The notes under the pieces were generated by a model that was given only the letters and a program-made list of their open reading frames with translations, was not told the origin of the DNA and did no database searches. From contig JAQTVL010000086.1 of NCBI GenBank assembly GCA_028706835.1, positions 1-11,394 on the forward strand: a stretch of DNA of 11,394 nucleotides, in the 5' to 3' direction. Origin of the DNA: Phycisphaerae bacterium. GTDB taxonomy: Bacteria > Planctomycetota > Phycisphaerae > JAJVII01. This document shows, in pieces, positions 1-5,955 of the stretch; the stretch's first letter is position 1; each line of letters starts with the position of its first letter. The position numbers were made by a program, and so were the translations under genes.

Positions 1-8
1 CTTCGCCG

Positions 9-105
9 TTTGTGGAGTGCGGTAGCGCAGCTACCGCTTTGGGCTGTGCAACGTCGCGCCTCCCTGCCAAAGCGGTCCCGGCCAGCCGGGACCGCACTCC
101 ACAAA
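9..105. repeat. Nested multi-arm palindromic element 1 (REP/MITE-like)
   Basis: Perfect 15-bp terminal inverted repeats (9-23, TTTGTGGAGTGCGGT; 91-105) enclose three further perfect stems: a hairpin at 21-35 (6-bp arms GGTAGC/GCTACC, loop GCA), a long-range stem 34-42/67-75 (CCGCTTTGG/CCAAAGCGG) and a hairpin at 74-93 (8-bp arms, loop CCAG). The stems abut or share only a few bases, so a single strand can fold into a four-way, cloverleaf-like structure with a 24-nt terminal loop at 43-66. No open reading frame of interest lies inside it. The size of about 97 bp and terminal repeats suggest a non-autonomous dispersed element (REPIN or MITE class). No target-site duplication is obvious, and copy number cannot be judged from one window. 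Confidence 0.7.
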
Positions 106-113
106 AAGACGGA

Positions 114-186
114 TTGGCAAGGATGCCACCAGTTCTTGCCCCACCTCACCGATCCCCGCCTGCGGAATTCGCTTGGCAAGGAGGCC
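114..186 (+). repeat. Imperfect 14-bp direct repeat
   Basis: TTGGCAAGGATGCC at 114-127 recurs as TTGGCAAGGAGGCC at 173-186, a match of 13 of 14 bases, 59 bp apart, between the two palindromic elements. It could be a regulator half-site pair, a trace of duplication, or chance. I see no gene between 106 and 207. Confidence 0.35.
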
Positions 187-207
187 GACAGCGGGAATGA
201 TATGCGA

Positions 208-381
208 ACCACTACACTAGTGGTCTGTCAGCCGTCATCTGACGGGTGCCATGGCTGGAACGCCGTCCGGCCGTTTGGGACGGCGAGCCAGCCAGGCTCG
301 CGCGAGCACCACATGCCTGCGACAAAACAGCCGTCGCAGGCATGGCACCCAATCCATCAGTTGACGGCTGACAGAGCACCA
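208..381. repeat. Nested multi-arm palindromic element 2, upstream of the GH36 gene
   Basis: A 7-3-7 palindrome at 208-224 (ACCACTA-CAC-TAGTGGT) leads into a 13-bp outer stem (225-237 CTGTCAGCCGTCA with 362-374) and a 10-bp middle stem (244-253 GGGTGCCATG with 341-350). Inside are three hairpins: 252-294 (TGGCTGG/CCAGCCA continued by GCCGTCC/GGACGGC), the self-complementary 12-mer at 296-307 (GCTCGCGCGAGC), and 312-344 (12-bp arms CATGCCTGCGAC/GTCGCAGGCATG). The right arm ends only 7 nt before the ribosome binding site of the downstream gene, so if transcribed the element would form most of that 5' leader. A non-coding mobile element or a structured leader both fit. Confidence 0.7.
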
Positions 382-386
382 GGGAG
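381..386 (+). promoter_or_regulatory. Ribosome binding site of the GH36 gene
   Basis: AGGGAG at 381-386 lies 9 nt before the ATG at 396. It supports that start over the in-frame ATG at 438, and it directly abuts palindromic element 2, so folding of that element could affect access to it. Confidence 0.6.
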
Positions 387-395
387 AAACACAAC

Positions 396-2390
396 ATGGC
401 GACCGAATGCTCGCAGTGTGGCACCAGGCCACAGGACATGACTCGCAGCCGCGAATGGATCAGCCGGTTCTTGTCGCAACCCGCAAACCTGCCGCTCTCC
501 TTCGTCTTCGACGGTCGCCGCGTGGCCGGCCTGCCGGCCGCATGGACGCCGCGCACCAGCCGGCGCCGCATCGACGCGAACATCATCGAGACGACGTATG
601 ATGGCCGCGACGACAAGAGCGGGCTGGCAGTGCGGGTCGAATGCACGGAGTATCTCGACTACCCGGTCGTGGAGTGGGTGGCCTGGCTCACCAACACGGG
701 CAGTCAGCCGACACCGATTATCAGCGACCTCGTCGCGCTGGACGCCCCGTTCGCCGGCTCTTCGGCGGTGCTGGAGCACTGCAACGGCGACTTCTACAAC
801 GAGAAGGGCTACAGCGTCGGCCAGACGCCGCTTGGCGACGGCGTGTCGCAGACATTCACGCCGAGCGGCGGACGGCCGTGCGACCAGGCGTTTCCGTACT
901 ATCGCATGGCGTTCAAGGATTGCGGCGTCTCGATCGCGATCGGCTGGCCCGCACAGTGGTCGGCCACGTTCATCGGCCAAGCCGACGGCGTGCATGTCCG
1001 GGCGGGCCAGGAGAAGACGCACCTTCGGCTGACCCCGGGCGAGACGATCCGCACGCCGCGGATGACGGTGATGTTCTGGACGGGCGACGGGCCGCGGGCG
1101 GCGAACCTCTGGCGGCGATGGTACCGGGATCACATCCTGCCCAGGCCGAACGGGCAGCCGCTGGGGCCTCTCCAGGTTGGCCACGGCACGGACGATGCCG
1201 AGGAGTTCACGGCGGCCACGGAGGAGAACCAGATTCGCTACATGGAGCGGTGGGCCGAGCGCGGCATTACGCCGGATGTCTGGTGGATCGATGCGGGGTG
1301 GTATCCGTGCTATAGCAGCAAGGACCAGATGCGCAAATGGCCGTTGACCGGGACGTGGGAGCCCGATCCCGAGCGGTTCCCCCGCGGGCTCAAGCCGGTA
1401 TCCGACTGCGCCGCCCGGCACGGGGCGGACCTGCTGATCTGGTTCGAGCCTGAACGGGTCCGGCCCGAAACCCGGCTCGACCGGGAGCACCCGGAGTGGC
1501 TGCTGAGAGTCGAGGGGAAAGAAGATCGCCTGTTGAACCTGGGCAATGCGGCCTGCCGTCAGTGGCTGACGGACCACGTGTGCGGGCTGATCCGGGACAA
1601 CGGCATCAAGATCTACCGGCAGGATCACAACTTTGCGCCGCTGGCGCACTGGCGAACCAACGAGGCGGCGGACCGGCAGGGCATGAATGAGAATCTGCAC
1701 GTGCAGGGCTACCTTCGGTATTGGGACGATCTGCTGGAGCGAAATCCCGGCTTGTGGATCGACTCCTGCGCATCCGGCGGCCGTCGCAACGACCTCGAGA
1801 CGATGCGCCGCTCCGTGCCGCTGCACTACACCGACTGGGGGTACGGCGACCACCCGGTGAAACTGTCGTTCCATCATGTCCTGTTCGAGTGGCTGCCGTA
1901 CTTCAAGGAAGTTTCGCTGTCGTGGGACCTGGCCGGGCAGGCCAGGTACGACCAGCGAGTCGACAGTTACTCCTATCACTGCGGCCTGGGACCGATGATT
2001 ATTCCCTGCGTTGACATTCGACGAGACGATTACGACTACGACCTGATGAAGAAGATGCTCGGCATCTGGCGGCGGGCAGCCGAGCTGATGATCGACGGCG
2101 ACTACCACCCGCTGACGCCGATCCACCGAACGGCGGAGAAGTGGGTGGCGAGGCAGTTCGACTGCCCGGAAACGGGCGTGGGGTTCATTCAGGCGATCCG
2201 GCTGCCGGCATGTGCCCAGGAGACGCTGGTCGTCCGTCCGAAGGCGATGCGCCCCGGCGAGGTCTACGTCTTCGAGAATCCGGAGACCGGCGAGACAAAG
2301 GAACTGCCTGGGCTGGCCGTGGAGCAGGACGGCTTCACGTTCGCGCAGCCGAAGCGGGAAGGGGCGATCTGGTTCTACCGCGCGGTATAG
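396..2390 (+). CDS. GH36-family alpha-galactosidase-like glycoside hydrolase
   Basis: This 664-residue protein has no signal peptide and is probably a cytoplasmic enzyme that hydrolyses terminal alpha-galactosides or related alpha-linked sugars. Residues of about 30-250 form the beta-sandwich N-domain typical of clan GH-D; the TIM-barrel catalytic domain follows. Visible family landmarks are WWIDAGW (296-302), WFEPERV (349-355), the nucleophile motif YRQDHN with D410 as predicted nucleophile, SCASGGRRND (457-466) and YTDWGYGD with D480 as the likely acid/base, matching the TSDNTD block of classical members. The length is close to bacterial GH36 norms. The nucleophile motif (YRQDHN rather than KWDxN) and YTDWGYGD are divergent, so substrate specificity is uncertain and a transglycosylase or another alpha-glycosidase is possible. 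A sugar-sensing regulator gene follows on the same strand after 176 nt. Confidence 0.88.
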   Translation: MATECSQCGTRPQDMTRSREWISRFLSQPANLPLSFVFDGRRVAGLPAAWTPRTSRRRIDANIIETTYDGRDDKSGLAVRVECTEYLDYPVVEWVAWLTNTGSQPTPIISDLVALDAPFAGSSAVLEHCNGDFYNEKGYSVGQTPLGDGVSQTFTPSGGRPCDQAFPYYRMAFKDCGVSIAIGWPAQWSATFIGQADGVHVRAGQEKTHLRLTPGETIRTPRMTVMFWTGDGPRAANLWRRWYRDHILPRPNGQPLGPLQVGHGTDDAEEFTAATEENQIRYMERWAERGITPDVWWIDAGWYPCYSSKDQMRKWPLTGTWEPDPERFPRGLKPVSDCAARHGADLLIWFEPERVRPETRLDREHPEWLLRVEGKEDRLLNLGNAACRQWLTDHVCGLIRDNGIKIYRQDHNFAPLAHWRTNEAADRQGMNENLHVQGYLRYWDDLLERNPGLWIDSCASGGRRNDLETMRRSVPLHYTDWGYGDHPVKLSFHHVLFEWLPYFKEVSLSWDLAGQARYDQRVDSYSYHCGLGPMIIPCVDIRRDDYDYDLMKKMLGIWRRAAELMIDGDYHPLTPIHRTAEKWVARQFDCPETGVGFIQAIRLPACAQETLVVRPKAMRPGEVYVFENPETGETKELPGLAVEQDGFTFAQPKREGAIWFYRAV

Positions 2391-2508
2391 CCTCGCTATC
2401 GCCTGCCCGTCACCGCAGTCGGATGCGGGCATACGCAACCTGCTTGCCGTCATGTTGGGGATATGCGGCGCCTCTGTCCCTGCCATTCTTCCCTCGCCGT
2501 CCTTGAAT

Positions 2509-2525
2509 GCCGCCACATCGGCGGC
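2509..2525. promoter_or_regulatory. Short GC hairpin/palindrome before the regulator gene
   Basis: GCCGCC-ACATC-GGCGGC is a perfect 6-bp inverted repeat in the 176-nt gap between the GH36 stop and the regulator start. It lacks a T-tract, so it is not a convincing terminator; an autoregulatory operator is possible. No recognisable promoter was seen elsewhere in this gap. Confidence 0.25.
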
Positions 2526-2566
2526 TACCATGGCCGGCGGCTGGAACTTTGCGCCGACGGCGACCC

Positions 2567-3658
2567 ATGACGGATGCCAACCCAACACAGCGGCTGAGCC
2601 CGAATCGAGTGGCGATGCTGATCCGGCGCTGCTACGCGCGGAGCATCCCCGGCACGCGTCTGCCCGGCCAGGCGGAACTGGCCCGCTATTTCAACTGCTC
2701 CGAATGGGCTGTCCGCAAGGCGCTCGACGCCCTCCTCCATGCGGGCGTGCTGGAGCAACGTGAGCGACAAGGCACATTTCTTACATGCGCCCTGCGGGAA
2801 AACGTGCCGCGCGAGGTCCGCGTGCTGACCGCGGACAACGTCCCGCACAATCGGCAGCAGACGGTGCTGGCCGGCATCGACGACGCGTGTCGGTCGCACG
2901 GGGCGGCGATGACTGTCCACGTGCTGCCGTCGGCATCACCCACATTCGACATGCTGGCCGGGCTGTCGGACGGCCGCCCGGTGGATGTCGGGTGGATCAT
3001 GGTTTTCCGTGACTCGCCGTCGGCTGAGGCGATGCGCAACCTGCTGACGCACGGCATCCGGTTTGTGCTCGTCGACGATGTGCCCGGCCCCTTCCGCATC
3101 AACCTGATCACACGCGACTTGCGCGGGACGATCCTCCAAGTTACCGAGCGGCTGATTCAGCTCGGTCATCGCCGAATCGCGCTGGCAGCGATCATCGACC
3201 CGTTGGAGTCGGTCGACGAAGAGCGAATTCGCGGCTTCGAAGCGGCGTATGAACGGCATGGCATGGGCGTCGATCCCACCCTGATCGTACGCACCCGAGG
3301 CGAGCGGCGAGACTGCGCCCCGCTGCTGACGCCGCTGCTGACGCCGCCGGATCGCCCGACCGCCATTGTCGGCGTCGACCAGTACAGCGGCTGCGCTGCC
3401 ATCAAGGCCTGCGACCTGCTCGGGCTGCGCGTGCCCGTGGACGTCAGCGTCATTTCGTCCGGCCTGCACCCTCACTTTGAGCCGGCTGAACTGAAGCGGC
3501 TGACCTGTCTGGACGAGGGTTCGCCGCGGGACATGGGTCGAGTCGCCGTCGACCTGATTCTCAACCAGGACGAAGGCGCCAACCCCGCGACTATCTGGAT
3601 GCAGGCCAAACTGGTCGAACGCGGATCGGTCTGCCCGCCGCAGAGCCCGGTCGCCTGA
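2567..3658 (+). CDS. AraR-type transcriptional regulator (GntR HTH + LacI-type ligand domain)
   Basis: This 363-residue protein is a predicted carbohydrate-responsive DNA-binding regulator. Residues of about 11-73 form a GntR-type winged helix (LPGQAELARYF, then the recognition-helix stretch CSEWAVRKALDALLHAGVL and wing RQGTF). Residues of about 83-355 match the periplasmic-binding-protein fold of LacI-family ligand domains, with the hallmark LIQLGHRRIAL, an RGFEAAYERHG segment and PTAIVGVDQYSG. This is the architecture of Bacillus AraR (GntR reader, sugar-sensing LacI domain). The start at 2567 was chosen because the domain begins about 10 residues later; an in-frame ATG at 2507 would add 20 arginine- and proline-rich residues, and neither has a clear Shine-Dalgarno. 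Its position behind the GH36 gene suggests it controls that gene, but the ligand cannot be read from sequence. Confidence 0.85.
   Translation: MTDANPTQRLSPNRVAMLIRRCYARSIPGTRLPGQAELARYFNCSEWAVRKALDALLHAGVLEQRERQGTFLTCALRENVPREVRVLTADNVPHNRQQTVLAGIDDACRSHGAAMTVHVLPSASPTFDMLAGLSDGRPVDVGWIMVFRDSPSAEAMRNLLTHGIRFVLVDDVPGPFRINLITRDLRGTILQVTERLIQLGHRRIALAAIIDPLESVDEERIRGFEAAYERHGMGVDPTLIVRTRGERRDCAPLLTPLLTPPDRPTAIVGVDQYSGCAAIKACDLLGLRVPVDVSVISSGLHPHFEPAELKRLTCLDEGSPRDMGRVAVDLILNQDEGANPATIWMQAKLVERGSVCPPQSPVA
3322..3345 (+). repeat. Perfect 12-bp tandem duplication inside the regulator gene
   Basis: GCTGCTGACGCC occurs twice back to back (3322-3333 and 3334-3345), encoding LLTP twice. The frame is kept. 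It lies in a loop just before the PTAIVGVD strand of the ligand-binding domain and looks like a recent slippage duplication. Confidence 0.7.
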
Positions 3659-3683
3659 CGCCGCTTCGTGGGCCGCCGCCTGA

Positions 3684-3772
3684 CGTTGCTTTCACGCAAC
3701 GATTGGCATTGGCCGTAACCTGTTGCGGTACAACCGCATTGTGATACGGCCGCCGCACCGTGCGTTGGTGCG
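3684..3772. promoter_or_regulatory. Cluster of palindromes upstream of the PEP-CTERM gene
   Basis: Three perfect inverted repeats occur in under 90 bp: CGTTGC/GCAACG (3684-3689/3696-3701), TGCGGT-ACA-ACCGCA (3724-3738) and CGCACC/GGTGCG (3754-3759/3767-3772). The first could also close the regulator transcript, though it lacks a T-tract. The second and third lie roughly 140-190 bp before the predicted sigma-54 start site, where enhancer-binding activators usually bind. The third resembles NtrC-type arms but has a 7-nt rather than 5-nt centre. Binding is inference. Confidence 0.4.
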
Positions 3773-3829
3773 TGTTGGCCAAACCGACTCGTCCGGGAAA
3801 GACTGCTGAATCGCCCGCCGAAAAATACT

Positions 3830-3862
3830 TCCGTAAAACTTTATCAAATAGAAGCTTACGGA
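3830..3862. promoter_or_regulatory. AT-rich inverted repeat just upstream of the sigma-54 promoter
   Basis: TCCGTAA (3830-3836) and TTACGGA (3856-3862) flank a strikingly AT-rich 19-bp centre in otherwise GC-rich DNA. The centre contains TATCAA, half of the IHF consensus; the TTR half does not match. It may be a regulator site or a bendable segment between enhancer and promoter. Confidence 0.4.
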
Positions 3863-3887
3863 TGTGCAATTGCAGGACTCGTCTTTG

Positions 3888-3903
3888 TGGCACGCCATTT
3901 GCT
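3888..3903 (+). promoter_or_regulatory. Sigma-54 (RpoN) -24/-12 promoter
   Basis: TGGCACG-CCAT-TTGCT matches the RpoN consensus (TGGCACG-N4-TTGCW) at every fixed position, with exactly 10 nt between the -24 GG and the -12 GC. Transcription would start near 3914, giving a leader of about 62 nt before the ATG at 3976. PEP-CTERM genes in exosortase systems are known to be controlled by the PrsK/PrsR two-component pair with RpoN, which fits the gene downstream. Confidence 0.8.
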
Positions 3904-3960
3904 ACACAAACAACTGTCCACGAGCGGCGGCCGTCGCCCATCGTCCGAAAGACTATTCCG

Positions 3961-3967
3961 GGAGGAG
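3961..3967 (+). promoter_or_regulatory. Ribosome binding site of the PEP-CTERM gene
   Basis: GGAGGAG lies 8 nt before the ATG at 3976 and fixes that start. The open frame extends back to 3760, but the upstream part has no binding site, runs through the sigma-54 promoter and would bury the signal peptide. Confidence 0.85.
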
Positions 3968-3975
3968 AAACGAAC

Positions 3976-5556
3976 ATGACCAAGCTCGTACACTCTATGC
4001 TTTGTGCGGCGGCCATCGCGGCGGCTTTGGCGGCGGCCCCGGCCAAGGCCGACCTGTGCTGGGGATACAACACGGGCAGCGTGTTCCAGGTGTCAAGCAC
4101 CAACCCCGGCGGGTGGACATCGTATGCGTCGATCGATGCCGCCGTGACCGCGGCGGTGGGTGCCGGCCGCAGCACCGTGGAGTTCGACGGCACGTGGACG
4201 GGCATCACCGAGACCATCAAGCTGAGGAACTCCGGGCTGACCTTCGCCGGCACCACTTCCACCAGCATGACGTGGGCGGCCAACAAGGATGCCTTCGGGG
4301 GGATGAACAACTCGAACTTCAACGCCACAATCAGCGGCCTGTCGGTCACGACCTCAGGGACCGGGCGTGGCGTGGCGTGGACCGATCCCGGTGCGTGGAA
4401 CGGCGTATACACGATAAGCCTGACGCTGTCCAACAGCACGTTCAATTCGGCTGCGGACGTGATCTCCATCGCGCGAGCGGCCGGCACCGGCGGCGGCGGG
4501 TGTTGGGAATCCACGACCATAACGGCGAACAACAGTTCGATCACCAGCACAGGCGGCCATGGGATTGTGGCTCTCGGTACCGGGGGCGGGTCGCTGGTGT
4601 CGGTTCGGCTGTCCGACACGCGGCTTAGCACGTACCGATCCGGCATCAACGCCACGGGTTTCTACGGCCCTTCGACCGACGCCGCTCCGGCTGCGGTCAC
4701 GGTGACACGGTCGGAAATTGTCTCGAACAACGCGGCCCCAGCGGCTGGAGACTCCGGCATCGCGGTGGCCAGGAACAGGGATCTCGCCCCTCTGGTGGTG
4801 ACCGATACCCTGATCGCGGGCTTCGGAAAAGGCATTTCCGCGGAAGCACCTGCGATGTTCGACGGCCTTGGCCAGGGGATCGCGTTGATCAACAATACGA
4901 TCGTCGGTACGGGCAGTTCCTCGGGTGTGGTGATCAGTTTCAGCCCCGGATACTCCAACAATTACGACAGCATGTCGGCCATGCTGGTCAATAATATCAT
5001 CGCCGGCCACACGCTCGGTATTAGTGTGGCCGAAACCGCGGACATCGGTGGGTCTATCGCCGTTTACGGCGACAAGAACGCCTATTTCGCCAACACGACG
5101 AACCGGACGGGCAGCGGCACCTACGCATTCAGCGACGCCAACCGTATCGAGCCCGGCTACACGCTGGCGCAGGCGTTCGTCAATCCGACCGGCGGCGACT
5201 ACCAACTGTTGGCCACGGCCTTGGCGCTGCTGGATAGCGGCGAGCAGTTCACCACGTCGGCCTTGGGCGGAACCGCGACGTTCGTCGATTTCAACGACAA
5301 CGGCACGTACCAGGACGGCACCGACTACGTGATCGACCTCGGCGGCGGCACCCCGACCGCCAGCACCAAACTGTTCCTGGTCGATGCCGACGTGAGCAAC
5401 CCGCTCGATCGGTTGGCCAACGGCCAGTCCAGCCTGACTGTCGACGTTGGCGCCTACGAGTACCAGGTGGCCCCCGAGCCGGCGACGATGGGCTTCCTGG
5501 CGTTCGGCGGCCTGGCGATGATGGGGGCGATAATCCGCCGGCGGCGGCAGGGGTAA
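3976..5556 (+). CDS. Secreted PEP-CTERM parallel beta-helix protein
   Basis: This 526-residue protein is predicted to be exported and processed at the inner membrane by an exosortase for display on the surface or in the matrix. Residues 1-25 form a signal peptide (short basic start, Ala-rich core, probable cleavage after AKA25). Residues of about 30-490 are rich in Ser, Thr, Asn and Gly, with rung-like repeats (LINNTIVGTG, LVNNIIAGHT) and the closing VDVGAYEY typical of right-handed beta-helix proteins. Residues 500-526 are the sorting tail: the PEP triplet, a hydrophobic segment (FLAFGGLAMMGAII) and RRRRQG. No exosortase gene is in the window. No pectate-lyase-like catalytic site is identifiable, so a structural or polysaccharide-binding role is as likely as an enzymatic one. 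Expression probably depends on sigma-54. Confidence 0.85.
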   Translation: MTKLVHSMLCAAAIAAALAAAPAKADLCWGYNTGSVFQVSSTNPGGWTSYASIDAAVTAAVGAGRSTVEFDGTWTGITETIKLRNSGLTFAGTTSTSMTWAANKDAFGGMNNSNFNATISGLSVTTSGTGRGVAWTDPGAWNGVYTISLTLSNSTFNSAADVISIARAAGTGGGGCWESTTITANNSSITSTGGHGIVALGTGGGSLVSVRLSDTRLSTYRSGINATGFYGPSTDAAPAAVTVTRSEIVSNNAAPAAGDSGIAVARNRDLAPLVVTDTLIAGFGKGISAEAPAMFDGLGQGIALINNTIVGTGSSSGVVISFSPGYSNNYDSMSAMLVNNIIAGHTLGISVAETADIGGSIAVYGDKNAYFANTTNRTGSGTYAFSDANRIEPGYTLAQAFVNPTGGDYQLLATALALLDSGEQFTTSALGGTATFVDFNDNGTYQDGTDYVIDLGGGTPTASTKLFLVDADVSNPLDRLANGQSSLTVDVGAYEYQVAPEPATMGFLAFGGLAMMGAIIRRRRQG

Positions 5557-5590
5557 GAGTGAGTGTTCTGATCGAGCGAACGCGTAATCG

Positions 5591-5622
5591 AAAGCCCAGC
5601 CACGGCAGTGGCTGGGCTTTTT
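5591..5622 (+). terminator. Rho-independent terminator of the PEP-CTERM gene
   Basis: A perfect 13-bp stem (5591-5603 AAAGCCCAGCCAC with 5608-5620), a GGCA loop and a T-tract (TTTTTGTTT) begin 34 nt after the stop codon. The A-rich 5' side makes it potentially bidirectional, so it can also block leftward transcription from the tRNA-Ser side. The rest of 5623-5740 shows nothing recognisable. Confidence 0.92.
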
Positions 5623-5740
5623 GTTTGGGGTGCGGTTGGACATCGCTCCTGCGCCCGCGAAGAGGGATCACGATCTAGTGCAGTCTTGCTGTTCGACGGC
5701 GAGGCTGGCTGCGGAAGGCGAGCGGTTCGGCGGAAATGAG

Positions 5741-5782
5741 AATGCCCGCAAACCCCTGGAAAACAAGGGTTTCGCGGGCATT
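5741..5782 (-). terminator. Hairpin downstream of tRNA-Ser, probable terminator
   Basis: The arms 5741-5755 (AATGCCCGCAAACCC) and 5767-5782 pair over 15 bp with one bulged base and an 11-nt loop. On the - strand the hairpin starts 6 nt after the tRNA discriminator base and is followed by the interrupted T-rich stretch CTCATTTCC. It is a likely processing and termination signal, though the U-tract is weak. Confidence 0.6.
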
Positions 5783-5788
5783 TCTGAA

Positions 5789-5875
5789 CGGAGAGGGGGG
5801 GATTCGAACCCCCGATAGACTTACGCCTATGACGGTTTTCGAAACCGTTCCCATCAGCCGCTCGGGCACCTCTCC
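5789..5875 (-). tRNA. tRNA-Ser(CGA)
   Basis: The 87-nt gene folds fully: acceptor GGAGAGG/CCTCTCC, discriminator G (5789), anticodon stem ACGGT/ACCGT with loop TTCGAAA giving anticodon CGA (+ positions 5839-5841), a class II variable arm with a GTAA loop, and a T arm GGGGG-TTCGAAT-CCCCC. It reads the serine codon UCG. CCA is not encoded and must be added after transcription. It lies 80 nt after the UxaC-like gene but has its own promoter. Confidence 0.97.
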
Positions 5876-5895
5876 GGGAACAGCCATGAGGCTGG

Positions 5896-5924
5896 ATTCT
5901 ACTGCGTTTCCCGCGGCCAGTCCA
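5896..5924 (-). promoter_or_regulatory. Sigma-70 promoter of tRNA-Ser
   Basis: On the - strand, TGGACT (-35, 5919-5924) and TAGAAT (-10, 5896-5901) are separated by exactly 17 bp. The -10 box ends 20 nt before the mature tRNA 5' end, so the start site would lie about 13 nt upstream of it. Confidence 0.65.
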
Positions 5925-5955
5925 GCACTTGTCGTCGAATCGCTCGCACGCCGCG

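Noticed and set aside
173..203. Sigma-70 promoter TTGGCA/TGATAT for the GH36 gene
   Set aside because: The spacer would be 19 bp and the -10 box is poor; no better pair was found, so the GH36 promoter is left unassigned.
357..2588. 743-codon open frame on the - strand opposite the GH36 gene
   Set aside because: It is antisense to a gene with clear GH36 motifs, has no recognisable domain and no ribosome binding site; long antisense frames are expected in such GC-rich DNA.
3754..3772. NtrC binding site
   Set aside because: The arms resemble NtrC half-sites, but the centre is 7 nt rather than the usual 5, so no specific regulator is assigned.
3760..3975. N-terminal extension of the PEP-CTERM gene
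   Set aside because: GGAGGAG and a signal peptide mark 3976 as the start, and the extension spans the sigma-54 promoter.
3976..4005. Lipobox around Cys10 of the PEP-CTERM protein
   Set aside because: SMLC does not fit the lipobox, Cys10 is too early, and an AKA cleavage site follows the hydrophobic core.
4354..5643. 429-codon - strand frame opposite the PEP-CTERM gene
   Set aside because: Low-complexity Arg/Gly-rich translation; it would start inside the intrinsic terminator region.
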